Origin: Limnanthes douglasii subsp. nivea
Lineage: Eukaryota > Streptophyta > Magnoliopsida > Brassicales > Limnanthaceae
Reading direction: 5' to 3'
Length of the DNA stretch: 64,000 nucleotides
Assembly: GCA_036936605.1 (NCBI GenBank)
Contig: JAUPFV010000005.1
Span: forward strand, 158,039,195-158,103,194
In this document: positions 40,190-51,355 of the stretch, piece after piece
Numbering within the stretch: position 1 is the stretch's first letter
Layout of the letters: each line of letters starts with the position of its first letter
Position numbers and translations under genes: made by a program
Notes under the pieces: model-generated
Database searches by the model: none
What the model was told of the DNA's origin: nothing
What the model saw: only the letters and a program-made list of their open reading frames with translations

Positions 40190-41401
40190 TGTTCAACAAC
40201 CTTTCATTTGAAGAAAGATCTATTTAACATTTTAATTCTGCATATGATTTGATAGTTTCGTTATCATTGAACCATTTATTGTGAAGTTTTATATGAGACA
40301 CTCTATATTTTCTTCTTTTTCTTTTTGCAAAGTTATGGTATAACTTTGTATTTCTATCACCATCTAGGATCCAATTCGAATAACACTTTTGTTTCCAATA
40401 CTCCTCTTCCATGGAGAGGGTAAGGAGATGTTCCGTATTTGCATTGGCCTGGGCAATTTTGTCTTCTTGGCTATTAGAATTCATAAACTCCAGTTCTTTA
40501 GACTTCATGTTGTCTTCTGTTTGGGTCACCTTGTCAAAAATGTTTTTAAAGTGAGTTTTTTCCAAATTTTCAGGGCTTCTTTCAATCTTTTTAACTTGTT
40601 CCAGAAGATGTACAAAGGATAGCCATTCATTTGATCCTTCCAACTAGTCTCAACTAAACTCGGAAATTCATCATCTAATGTCCATGCATTAATGAACTTG
40701 AAGCTCTTGATTATATTATCTTTGTCTTTAATTAAAGATACACACAAAGAAGTGTGATCAGAGCACATTCATGCCAAATGAACCACTTTTGTTTCGGCAA
40801 AGTAATCAGTCCATACCTGGTTAATGAGTACTCTATCTAAACGTTTCCATCTTGACTAGTTAGTCCAAGTGAATTGAGTTCCAGAAAAAACTGCATCCTC
40901 TAGAAAATAATATTTGATTACATCATTAAAGTTAAAAGAACTTTGATAGCAATAATTGATACAACCTGCTTGTTTAGAATGGGATGTTACAGTATTAAGA
41001 TCCCCCATTAAAAGCCATTCATTAACTAAATCAGTTATATTCCTTAATGTTTCCCAAAAATACATTATGTTTGATTTTTGGCATTTAGCATGGATACATG
41101 TTATAGAGAAAGATTTTTCTAGAAGACATTCTTTGATATGAGTATGAATAGATTGATCATTGTCTAGTATTATATCTGTATGTAAATCAGAAGACCAAAA
41201 CAACCAAATTTTGTTTGACACATTAGCAAAAAAGTTTGAGTAACTTAGGTTTGTAGAGAGTAACTCTATTTTATTTCTTTCTATCATTGGTTCATGAATG
41301 CATAGTAAAGAGATCTTTTCTTTGCTTGTAATTGTCTTCACTCTTCTAATTGTACTTTTATTTCCAGCACATCTTAAGTTCTAACACAGGGCCTTAATCA
41401 T
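40190..41401 (-). pseudogene. ORF2 N-terminal part of LINE-1: endonuclease, then RT deletion
   Basis: ORF2 starts at ATG 41401-41399. The conserved CWN near the start is interrupted by TAG (Trp codon to stop). Endonuclease motifs follow at 41341-40856: LLCIHEPM with the catalytic Glu, WLLMGDLNTV with the Asp/Asn pair, and FTWTN. The linker between endonuclease and RT is at 40768-40224 (FINAWTLDDEF, EEEYWKQKCYSNWILDGDRNTKLYH). The frame then ends and the RT domain is missing; 40200-40150 already reads as the post-RT NKFLWGF region. Confidence 0.85.
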
Positions 41402-41491
41402 TTGGGATTTATTCTAGCATATCTTCTTGTCCCTTGCAAGGGAGAGATTGTATTGTGAGTTGTTTATTCTTTTTGTATAGTCTTGCCAGCT

Positions 41492-42551
41492 TTAGCTTTC
41501 TATTAAGGACCTTTTAGAAACTTGAATCTGTATCCCTTTGCTGAACGTTGGAGTGTTTGGGAGGCTTCCCGTGTTGATTTCATTCGGTGTGGTGTATCCA
41601 TTAGAATCATCAGATTGGGATGAGAAGTAATCAGCATCTAAAGACTTTATTGCTTCCACAATTTCTTCTTCAGACATCACTTCTTCAACAGTTTTATTCT
41701 TCTTCAGTATGTCAGGTATGCTAAGAACTTTTAGATTAGGACTTAGATATGTTACAGGAACTTCCTCAATTATTGGATTCAATTATTCTGATTCTTTGGT
41801 AACTTCCTTAGTTACTTGATTTTCATTTTGTGCAATCAAAGTTGTTGAAATGTTTGGCTTCTGAGCTTGATCTTCTTTTAAAGTATTGTGTTCTTATTCA
41901 TTCCTATTCTGATCCATTGTCTGAGGTGGTTTAGTCTTTTTACAAGAAGAATTATCATGAACAACATGATAGCATTGGTCACAATATGCAGGAACATTGT
42001 GATGCAATTTTCTTGAAATGTCGGTCTCCACCCAGACATAACAAACATTGTATAATGCTTTATTTTTTGGAGGTATCCAAGATTTAATTGAATTTTCTAG
42101 TGCTTATGTCACAGAGTGAATGATCTCTTTATTGTACATATTTTCTGGTAGTTTTTCAATTGTGACCCAGATCGGTACTACAGGGCACTCAATATTTGGA
42201 TTAAACGAGGGAAGCCACTTAAGAATTCGCATCGAATAGTGTACAACAGACCAGTAACTGCGACTCCATATCTTACATATATCATGTCTAAGTGAAAATT
42301 TGAGAAAAATATGTCGAGAATCCTAGTTTGTATAGGAAAAGTCTCCTTCAAACCTTCTTTCCTCAAACAATTTATCTAGAATCTGCTTCTTTGGAAGGCC
42401 TAATTTCCCAAGACTGAAGGTTTTCAAGGATTCTTTCATTAAATTGAAGATCGATATGATCTTTCTTGTACAATGTAGCTTCTGGTTTGATAGTTATGTT
42501 TGGAATAGGTTTTGTAGCAGCCTGAAGATAAGATTTGTTTGCAGTATTCAT
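41492..42551 (-). pseudogene. ORF1 of LINE-1 (DUF4283-like and zinc knuckle)
   Basis: ORF1 starts at ATG 42551-42549 (MNTANKSYLQAATK). An RNA-binding DUF4283-like region lies at about 42400-42100, split by stops (RHIFLKFSL at about 42310, then a hydrophobic stretch). A CX2CX4HX4C zinc knuckle (YCDQCYHVVHDNSSCKK) is at about 41990-41935. The acidic C-terminal part ends at 41492. Frameshifts and stops break it into at least four pieces. Confidence 0.75.
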
Positions 42552-42573
42552 CCTTGAAAAGCTTTATGACAAT

Positions 42574-42794
42574 GAAGAAGATATCCTTAGAGAAGGATAA
42601 TGGTGAAGGTTTGATTGCTGAGAAGCTTTGGTGACTAGATTGGATGAAAATCAAGACTTTGTTGAGCTTAACTAAGGAGATTGAAGATTATATGATGATG
42701 AAGAAGAAATCCTTAGAGAGGGATAATGGTTGAGATTTGATTGCTTAGAAGCCTGGATGATTCTGTTTTTTTTAAAAAGCAAACAAAGCTTTTC
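42574..42794 (-). repeat. Tandem 126-bp monomers in the 5' UTR of LINE-1
   Basis: GAAGAAGA.ATCCTTAGAG begins at 42574 and again at 42700, followed in both by GGATAATGGT and TTTGATTGCT. Two diverged monomers therefore lie directly upstream of ORF1. Confidence 0.75.
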
Positions 42795-42810
42795 AAATAT
42801 ATATTGTTTC
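42795..42810. repeat. Target-site duplication of LINE-1, right copy
   Basis: aaatatatattgtttc, identical to 38065-38080. Confidence 0.9.
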
Positions 42811-42971
42811 TGAATTTAACATTTTTCCACGATTCGTATCACGCTAAATATTAGCTCGTGTATTTATTTATTTATTATTTGTTCTAAATACGCTAACTAA
42901 ATCGTAATTTTAAATTTCGTTTCCATCGTATATCTTTTTTTTCTTACATAAGCGATCGTGAATTTTCAACA
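42811..42971 (+). repeat. 3' LTR of copia element E, right part
   Basis: Continues the LTR after LINE-1. It aligns loosely with 33050-33216 of the 5' LTR (AATATTAGCTCGTGT.., CGATCGTGAATTTTC). It ends about 42971 with CA. Confidence 0.6.
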
Positions 42972-43854
42972 GAAACAAATCAATCACAAATCAACCCTCT
43001 ACCCAAAGGTTTGAATTTCACCCTCTAAGTAAAGGTTTGAATTTAATTTTAAACCTATGTCATTTCTGGCCTATGATTATTTATAGATACAAATTTCCAA
43101 ACACTTGATTTGTTTACACGAGAAGAACTTCACGAACCAGTGTATTGTATTCAGATATATTGGTTGGTTTGTAATCAAGACGGTGAATTAACAAGTTTAT
43201 TCTTATATAATCTTATTAAAAGTATATAGAAGGAAATGATTAATTATAATATAACCATCCCTTGATTATGGCAGAACCACGTAGAAAGCAAAAGAGAAAA
43301 AAAGAATATGCGTAATTAACAGAATTTGATTTGTTACATCCCTAAGTAATTAATTGTGTATCCGAATTTTCTATTAATTGGGCCATAACTAAATTGATAT
43401 CTTTTTGTAATAGATAAAGAATCCAATAAAGGACCACAACTCTTAGAAGTCTTTAAATTTTATGGCAGTAGCTCTACAGATGTTGTTAGAGACGTCTTTG
43501 ACTACAGTAAACAATTAATTTTGGGGACCAATATTCCATAATATATAGCCCGACGTCAGCTTCGCATCTCGTAAAAAGTGTAATAATTAATATTTCCTGG
43601 TCAGTGAGTACATTGTGCTTTTAAGATTAACAATTAACTTTAACATTACTCATCCACCTAAGAAATTATATATTGAACTCCCTATGAGTATTAATTTTTA
43701 TTAGGTAATTTTCTTATTATCATCTTATACCAAATCATTTTTAAAGTATTATAAATTTTATAATTTTAAAATGAATAAAACTAAATTTATGAATAAGAAA
43801 GTTTAATTTTTTTTTTCATCGGATCTAGTAATTTTGGTCTTGCATTTTTATCAT
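42972..43854. other. Unassigned AT-rich region
   Basis: A short direct repeat (ACCCTCTA then AAAGGTTTGAATTT, at about 42994 and 43020) is visible. Otherwise no coding or structured feature is recognised. Confidence 0.4.
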
Positions 43855-44400
43855 CATATAGTATATGTCTCGTATCTCTCTATTTCATAATATCTCGTCT
43901 CACATCTATCCACTTCATCATTTATGGTCTCCCCAATTCCATCATGTTTAGTCTCGCATAATTTAATAATGCTTGGTCTCTCCACTTTATCATGTTTTGT
44001 TCAGCATGAATTAATAATATATGGTCTCTCTATATCATCATGTCTAATATCTTCACTTCCATTATGTCTGATTTCGCATGATTTAATAAAACATAGTCTT
44101 ATCACTTCTATCATGTCTTGTCTCACGTGATTTAATAATGCATGGTCTTTCCACTTCATCATGCACAGTCTCTCCACTTCATCATGCACGCTCTCTCAAC
44201 TTTTATCATGTATGGTCTTGCATGATTTAATAATTCATGATCTCTCCACTTCATCACCTATGATCTTTTCACTTCTATTATATCTGCTCTTTCCACGTCA
44301 TCATGCCCTTCTCTCATCTCTCCCACTTCATCATGTTTGATTTTGCATCTCCCAATTACATCATGCATGATCTCGCATCTCTATTACATTATACTAGACA
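43855..44400. repeat. Pyrimidine-rich composite minisatellite
   Basis: Alternating short modules recur: GGTCTCTCCACTTCATCATG and TCTCGCATGATTTAATAATG, each about 22-30 bp, about ten copies of each in varying order. Copies are diverged, so the array is not young. Open frames through it are products of the repeat and not genes. Confidence 0.85.
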
Positions 44401-44869
44401 AGGGAAAAACAAAGTAAGAGATGCGAGACCAAGCAACGTAATATGAGACCATGGTTACTATGTCTGGCAAAATATATCAAAAAATATTTAAAAACTATCA
44501 TCCATGGATTTGGTACTTTAAGATTTTTCTAAGAGCTGTGGTTTGAAAGATATAAAATTAAAAAGAAAAAAGTAAGAAAGAGAATGTTTGGTTCAAACAC
44601 GAAGAAGAATGTTAGGCTAAGAATCTTGGTTAGTCACCAGACTTTGTCATGTGTATCAAATATGCCATTGATGTTTTTTGTATCAAAATGGTCACTTTTT
44701 ACTGGGTATCAAATTTGAGTTAAGTACAAAAAATAGGTATTATATAGGTAATACTGACACTTACAATACTAAATGGCATAAAAATAGTGATGCATACCTT
44801 GATTTCATTTCCTAAAAGTTTAATTAAAATCATTTCTTACAAAAAAAATGTGTTTTTATAAAAACAAAT
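44401..44869. other. Unassigned spacer right of the minisatellite
   Basis: 44400-44460 carries inverted-sense minisatellite words (AGATGCGAGACC), suggesting a small inversion or hairpin at the array edge. The rest has no recognisable feature. Confidence 0.4.
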
Positions 44870-44876
44870 CATATAA

Positions 44877-45090
44877 GAAAACTAGAATAAAAACAACAAT
44901 TTACAACGACGTGTGAAAATAAGATTCGTTAGAAATTGATATGAATTAATAGTAATCTTGAGACACGTAAAAATATTATTTTTAAAAAAATATTATGATC
45001 ATTTTACTGTTCGATATTTGAATAATGTATTTTGGGATATAACAAGTTTTATGTACTCAAATATAAGCAACAAAAAATTTGAATTCATTA
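44877..45090 (-). repeat. Probable 3' LTR fragment of copia G
   Basis: Aligns by eye, with many changes, to 48665-48890. Its extension to the left or right is not clear. Confidence 0.5.
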
Positions 45091-46479
45091 ACATATGCTT
45101 GATCGCAACGAAAATTATGCAAAAGTTACAATAGGTTTTTCATGCCCACTTTGACACGATCAACCCTTTTACTCGTCGTGACTAAGTCTACTCTGATTAG
45201 CCCAACCTTCTTGTCGCTACACCAACTCCGAATAATTGAACTTTTCTATAAATCAACCATATTTAATTAATATTCCTAGCAACTCTCATCCCATATGATT
45301 AAATGTCCTTTATTATCTCCTCATTGAAATAAATTTTACGCATAAAGTAAAATATCTTTCAATTTAAATTTTACCTTAGTGAAAATATAAAAAAGTTAAG
45401 TTGGAAAATATTATTAGTCTTAACTTTGAACTAACCTCCCATTTGACTTAATCAGCGACCTTTCACACAGAGTTATTTTATGATTTTTTTTAAATTTATA
45501 TTACACTTTAGTACTATTTCGATTGCGTCATATATCTATTATAACTTGGGTATATCTCCTTCTCTCATGAGAGACATCACCATCCATATATTCTCAAATT
45601 TATAATTCCTATAATGTTTTCTTACATTTAGGAACGCATGTCACAGGTAGCTCGAATTGTATTAAAAGTTCTATTGAACTTATCCCTCCAAAATAACGAC
45701 CAACACATCTCACACACATCAGAAATGAAACTCTAACTTATAAATATATTAAACTTTCACAAATAACTTGTTGTTATCTATTGCAAATTTGATGTTCAGA
45801 TTCTCTATAATCGAAATGGCTTGCAATTATTTGTAAAATATAATTTTAATAGTAGTAATGGTATCACTCTAGGAGTAAAGTAAACTGATTTCTCGAGCGA
45901 ATGATTTTTTAAACGGATCCGTGAAGTTTTCACTAGAACAAATGTATGAGTTCGATATAATTCTGTTTTGAATCGATTGTTAACATACTCATCACTTAAA
46001 ATAATGTATTCAAACTTTCCATTGTAGACTCCATTGTATGAAAATATTTATTGACTATCACAATGTATTTATATTCTCATATTCTTTTTAGAGGTGAATG
46101 AAATCTCTAACAAGATATCTCTCAACCATTCAACATATTTAACTATTACGAACAACGATATGAACTCAGATGCTATAGTTGAATAAGATATACACGTTTG
46201 TTTCATTGATCCTCAATAAACAACACCACCTGTGAAAGTGAACACGCACCCGAAAGTTGATTTGTTATTTGGTAGACTATATATCCCACTTGTATCCGTG
46301 TATCCCTTAAATATCTTAGGAACAATAAAATATTGGAGACACATATATTAGTTCTTTTCAACTACCTTAAGAACCTTCCAATTCATTTCCAATTTTATGT
46401 ACTTGGATTACTCGTAAATTGACTTAATTTACTTACCGCAAAATATGTATTCGCTTTAGTTCATAAAACTACATACTTC
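45091..46479. other. Region inside copia G without readable coding sequence
   Basis: By position this should hold LTR remainder and RNase H of copia G, but no motif could be read. AT-rich throughout. Confidence 0.35.
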
Positions 46480-48600
46480 AAACTTCATATTGCACTAGCA
46501 TATTCTAATTGAACCACTAATTTTATTTTATTTTTTCTAAATTTTAAACTATGATCAAATATCGTTTGCACTTCTTTCAATTTCAGATGCTTACACATAT
46601 TAAGTACTTTGTCATATAATGGGATTGGATTATTAATAATCCTTATTATTTTGAATAATTCAAGTTCTAATAAAGTCTCTACTTTATTAAGATCCTTCAT
46701 CTAAGGATGAAAACCTATTCATTTTGATGATATCTTTTATATCATTACTTAGTATAAGCAAGTCATCATCATATAGACATACAATGACTATTACATTGCC
46801 ACAAACTTTAGTATATAAACACTTGTCCGTCATATTGTGCTTAAACTCATCGTATACACTTGCATGATAAAAAACATGCATGTCATTTATTAGGTGTTTG
46901 TTTAATATTATTTAATGACTTAACAAGCCTACATAATTTAGAATATTTCCCTAGAAATACAAAACCCTTGGGTTGTTCCATATAGACCTTCTCACAGAAA
47001 TCTCCATTTAGGAAGGTCATTTTGACTTCTATTTGGTGAATCTTTAGATTGTATACTTATGCGATTGCAAAGAGCATCATAATGTTTGTGATTCTTACAA
47101 TTGGAGCATATGTGCCAAAATAATACTCTCCTTATTTTAATTGAAAAATCTTAGCTACTAATCTTGTTTTAAATATTTTAGTTATACTATCTGTGTGATG
47201 TTTGTACCTAAACATCCACTTATAACCAATTGTTCTTAATGCCGAAGATAAATCTATTAAATCACATGTGTTATATGATATTATTAAATCAATTTCATCA
47301 TTTATAGCATATTGCCGAAAAAGTAGAATCTCTTTAGGTTCGTTCTCGATGTAAATCACTACTGGAGTATCTGAATGATTTCTACACAAGTTCCTTTTAT
47401 CAATTGAAAAAAATTCTTTAAGAGTCTATCTCGACGGATCCTAAATTTTTAGGTATCTTTTTTCTTTGACTCCTACAAGATTCACACGGTTTCTCATACA
47501 ATGAAGGTGCTTCTTTCGAAGTCTTTGCAATGTTTCTGCAATATTTTAAATCTCATTATCGTTGAATAATTTAGATTAAAAAACATGTTTATCTTAATTC
47601 AAATATCATATTAGATTACAAGACTAGTAACCATAATACTTGATATTGGTTGCAGAACCATATGACCTAATTTTATTTTTCCTAAATCTGTTTTTTGTAA
47701 AAAGGTAAACTTCCAACACTTTGAAATATTCGATATTTGGTTCTTTTCCTTTCCATAACTCATATGGAGACATTCTGTTTTCTTAAAAGGAATACAGTTA
47801 CAAATATCACATGCAGTTAAAACAACCTCACCCTAGAAATTAATATGTAATTTTGAATTAGCTAGCTTGACATAAGTCATCTCAATCAAATTTCTATTTT
47901 TGCGCTCATCCAATCTATTTTGTTGTTGCTTATAAGGCACCGAGCATTGATTAATTATCTCATGATCTTCATAAAAAATAAAAAAATCTCCTATGATATA
48001 TTCATACCTCTATCATTACACATTATTTTAATCTTAGTGTCTAACTAATTTTTTTACTTTTGTTTTCCCTACAATATTTTGAACGTGACATACATTATTA
48101 CTTATTTGAACTTATTTGAATAGAGCTCTATCATGAGAAATATTTACTAATACATAAGTATCATACCACCATCTCTAATATTTTTATATCCGCAATATTG
48201 ATTTATGTCACCATTACCATAATTTTTCTTTCACATTGTTTACAATTTCATTTTTTTTCTGAAGATTGCAATATCTTACAAGTTAGTCAATCTATCATAA
48301 ACATAACACGTAATTTCATTCAGCTGGAAATATTTTATATCAGTGCTTATGAAATTCATTTTCTTACTATATATTTTTTCCTTTCCGGATATGAGTATAT
48401 TAACTATGTTTATACATTCAAAAGGTTGAGAGATAATAATCTGTCCTGCTAAAAACTTATGAACTACACATTTATTCAAACGAGATTTGGGCGCATTTAT
48501 GTTTCTCCTTAGCATGCTTTATATCTGAATTCCAATGTAGAAAGTGTTACATTGTCCCTGCATCTTCCATTGTTTGATTCATAACACTGATCCAATCAAA
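46480..48600 (-). pseudogene. Integrase-RT relic of copia element G
   Basis: Minus-strand reading in order: an integrase trace at 48515-47850 (weak); a post-integrase segment at about 47720-47590 (KIKLGHMVL..., like the copia 'K.GPKT..C.F.GY' region); the RT start at 47389-47132 (AINDEIDLII, LRTIGYKWMFRYKHHTDS, FKTRLVAKIFQLK); the RT active-site region at 46881-46687 (CLYTKVCGNVIVIVCLYDDDLLIL, with the YVDD equivalent reading YDDD); and a following RT-connection piece at 46700-46485. Stops and frameshifts abound. Confidence 0.7.
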
Positions 48601-48664
48601 CTCGGTCTTTCAAAAATGACCATACTTGTTTCCAGTTACATAATCAATCATTTTTTTAATTGTT

Positions 48665-48900
48665 AAAAAACTAGAATGGAAAACAACAACTTACAACCGT
48701 ATGTGAAGAGGTCGAGAAGTCGTTGGATATCACCAAAAAACAAAGGTGAATTTTGATACATGTAAGGTTACGCTTTCTAAAAATAATTATTCTGATAACT
48801 TTATTTCTTTATCTTTGAAAAAAAATGTTTGAGTATAACAAGCTTTATGAACCAAAATATAAGCAAAAAAAATTGAATTCAGATTTCGTGAGAGAGAATT
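48665..48900 (-). repeat. Probable 5' LTR fragment of copia G
   Basis: Partner of 44877-45090. Right end not determined. Confidence 0.5.
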
Positions 48901-49780
48901 CAATATTTTATGAAATTTATATTTCGCGCGTGAAATGTCTACCTATTTATATAAGTGATAAAATCTTTCAAATAATTGTAATCATTCATAAAGATGTAAG
49001 TAGATTTACAACCTTTCAAATTTCATTTTTAAAAAATATCCATTTTTTTTAAAACCACAACGTGTCAAATTTCATCGGAATCAACTCAGTTCTTTTTGCG
49101 CGGCGAAGTGACGGTTAGAATCGTTATTAAATAAAATTTCATATAGTAATCGTTATGGTAACAAAAAAAAAATATGAAGTTAATCATAATGAGACATGTT
49201 GCCCAATTCTAATACGCACCGATAATTATACCAATATTTAAAAGAAAATCAAATTTATTTTGCCATATTAGTTTCTTTATTTGTCTCGTTAAAATCTATT
49301 TTGTTCAGCTAATTTTTTTAAATTATTTGTATTGTAGTTTCCAATATAAATTAATTAGACAAATACATTAATATTTTTTAGAAAACCAAAAACTAGATTA
49401 CATTACATGTTAAAGACTTTTATTTTAAATCAAATAAAATAAATTTATAATTTATCACAAGAAAGTATTGATCTTTCCTTTAAAATATTTTTTTAAAAAA
49501 ATTATTATGTAAATAATATTTTTTTAAATCTTTTAAAATAATATTATTTTAAAAAAATATAATCTTTTTAAATTACATTTATAACAAACTAGATGAAGTA
49601 ATATTATTCTATTTTTAGAAAAGTAATATAAATTCTAACCTAAAAAATAAAAAATATTGGGAAAAATATGTTCGAACAGAGATATTATTAGACTAAAAGC
49701 TATCTATTTATTAATGAATGTTATGTAAACATGTTAGCCGGAAAAATAGTTACTACTAATAAAGTGATGGGAGCAAGTGT
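48901..49780. other. AT-rich region without recognised feature
   Basis: Very A+T-rich (long A and T runs at 49470-49570). No coding similarity. Confidence 0.4.
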
Positions 49781-49831
49781 CTTGACATTCGAGGGTCATT
49801 TTCGAATGCATGTGTGTGCATTATTGTCCTT

Positions 49832-49908
49832 CACGTGTGCCAACTTATCCTTCTGCCAGCTTTTTCCAACGTCCCACCACATGCTTTTTCCCCTTTTCTC
49901 TATATAAA
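49832..49908 (+). promoter_or_regulatory. Promoter-like segment: G-box and TATA box
   Basis: CACGTG at 49832-49837 (in TCACGTGTGCC) lies about 65 bp upstream of TATATAAA at 49901-49908. The TATA box follows a CT-rich stretch (CCCCTTTTCTC), a combination common in plant core promoters. The first downstream ATG (about 49970) gives no ORF, so either only a promoter relic or a noncoding transcript start is possible. Confidence 0.35.
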
Positions 49909-50296
49909 ATTAAAAATCCATACTATTTGTTTACTCCATTGTTGTTACTAGTACTACTGTAATAAATAATGGTATAAAGGATATGTTATCCTATAAAATC
50001 AGTCTTAATTTGTTTATATTATAAAAGAAAGTGCTACACGAATGTTTAAAAAGAGAATGTAGTTTTTAATGTAAATTAAAGTTGTTGACTTTTATTCTTT
50101 TCAATTTATTAGTTTATTTTTTTTATATATTTAAAAATAATAATTGGTAATTAACCATGCTTTCGGTGAGATTTATAATTTCTCTAATTATACAATATAA
50201 AAAAGTATTTCTAAATATTATTCTCCAAATCATGATAATCAGTATACACTTTAAAATTAAGCATCAACAAAGATAAAACGGTGACTTTATTAAGGA

Positions 50297-50314
50297 ACCA
50301 CCCGTGCGGGTGGT
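50297..50314. repeat. Perfect 18-bp palindrome-type hairpin
   Basis: ACCACCCGTGCGGGTGGT: 8-bp GC-rich arms (50297-50304, 50307-50314) with a 2-base centre, in an otherwise AT-rich context. Confidence 0.85.
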
Positions 50315-50360
50315 GCCGAAATACAGCCAATGATTGCCAAGTGGATGTCAGTGGGTATAT

Positions 50361-50384
50361 GACACGTGTCGTGAATTGCACGTG
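50361..50384. promoter_or_regulatory. Paired G-box/ABRE-like motifs
   Basis: GACACGTGTC (50361-50370, itself a perfect palindrome) and CACGTGTG (from 50379) lie 18 bp apart centre to centre. CACGTG cores are binding sites for plant bZIP and bHLH factors. No nearby gene is identified. Confidence 0.45.
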
Positions 50385-51355
50385 TGGTAGTAGATCATAC
50401 TTCATATAAAAATGAAGATTCTTTTAATAATTATTTCTAAAAATAATAATATTAATTTTGGACTTATGGAGTATAAAAATAAACTATTTATGGGTAAACA
50501 AATAAAGATGGACCCGGGTAAATTTTGATAATTGAATGGTGGTGGTTGTGTAATTGGATTCTTTCGCTTTGATTTGGTACTTTCAAGACCCGATCTGATT
50601 TGGAGAGTCTTGTAGCTGTCTGTCAGAAAAGTATAGTGTAAAACAAAGGGAATCATTGAAAAACTAAGTATTATCTACAACAAGAATTATCTAAAATTTA
50701 TCTCAATTCGAATTGGGTTCGGATTTAAACTCTTTAGATTTTATTCATGTATCTTAATCAGTGTAAAAATGATCTCATCTGACTTTTTTTGTCAATTAAT
50801 TAATTGCCTAAAAAGAAAGTAAATTTTGGTTTTAAAAAATTATCAGAATATTAGTTTATAGGAGTATAAAATTATAAATTGTGCCACTTTTCTCGAGTAA
50901 AAACTTGTCTTAAAATATATAGTGGTAAAATATTTTCTTTTCTATTTATATTAATAAATCAACTAGATGAAAAATGAGAGAATATAATAAATAGTAAGAG
51001 AAAAATAAAATATAATGTATTATATGTATTGAACTTTGCTTTTTTTTTTGTGTTTGGAAGTTTATATATATATCACTTAAGCTATCTAACTAGACGGAAC
51101 CACCTTCTTCTCCAAATATAATTTTTAAGAAATACTTCAAAAAAAAAAATGTTTCAAGAAAAACAAATGCTTTTTTAAATTTTAAGAAAACATACACTAT
51201 CATTTTATTAGCTTCAATCTCGCTTCTTTCTCCTTCTCTATTCATTCTTTGGATTTTAGTTTTTTGTGAATCTATAGGATCGTTCCCAGACCTTCAAGAT
51301 ACAACAAGGAAATCTAACAAACTCAATACTTTGCAAAACATAGAGACAGTAGCAA

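Larger units (their letters stand above)
38081..42794 (-). mobile_element. LINE-1: L1-type LINE with RT deleted, inserted in copia E LTR
   Basis: A minus-strand element of 4714 bp. The T-rich left end (38081-38098, poly(A) on the minus strand), 16-bp target duplication, zinc-knuckle ORF1, AP-type endonuclease and C-terminal RNase H identify a plant L1 element. The RT core is absent: ORF2 jumps from the region after endonuclease (about 40224) to the post-RT segment (NKFLWGF at about 40180-40200). Both ends are intact and flanked by the duplication, so it reached this site as a full-length-ended copy. Confidence 0.9.
32280..42971 (+). mobile_element. Nearly complete, decayed Ty1/copia element E, 3' LTR split by a LINE
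   Basis: Two LTRs aligning by eye (32280 to about 33216, and 37338-38080 resumed at 42811-42971) enclose gag, protease, integrase, RT and RNase H remnants in canonical copia order. LTR divergence is high (many substitutions and indels), so the insertion is old. LINE-1 (38081-42794) later entered the 3' LTR, leaving a 16-bp duplication. Without the LINE the element would be about 5.9 kb. Confidence 0.85.
44870..48900 (-). mobile_element. Decayed Ty1/copia element G
   Basis: Minus-strand integrase and RT relics (46480-48600) lie between two similar stretches (44877-45090 and 48665-48890), probably LTR fragments. Both share AAAACTAGAAT..AAAACAACAA, TTACAAC, ATAACAAG.TTTATG and ATATAAGCAA. Outer boundaries are uncertain. 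gag and RNase H are not recognisable. Confidence 0.6.
49909..51129. other. Stretch without transposon or gene homology
   Basis: No coding similarity on either strand. A minus-strand open frame at 50402-50656 lacks any recognisable domain. Contains the palindrome and G-box cluster listed separately. A dinucleotide-rich TATATATAT lies near 51064. Confidence 0.4.

Noticed and set aside
43924..44130. Plus-strand 68-codon frame with repeated Ser/Leu/Ile motifs
   Set aside because: Entirely inside the pyrimidine-rich minisatellite; the peptide pattern only mirrors the DNA repeat.
50402..50656. 84-codon minus-strand frame
   Set aside because: No domain, no codon-like pattern, low-complexity hydrophobic end; background in AT-rich DNA.
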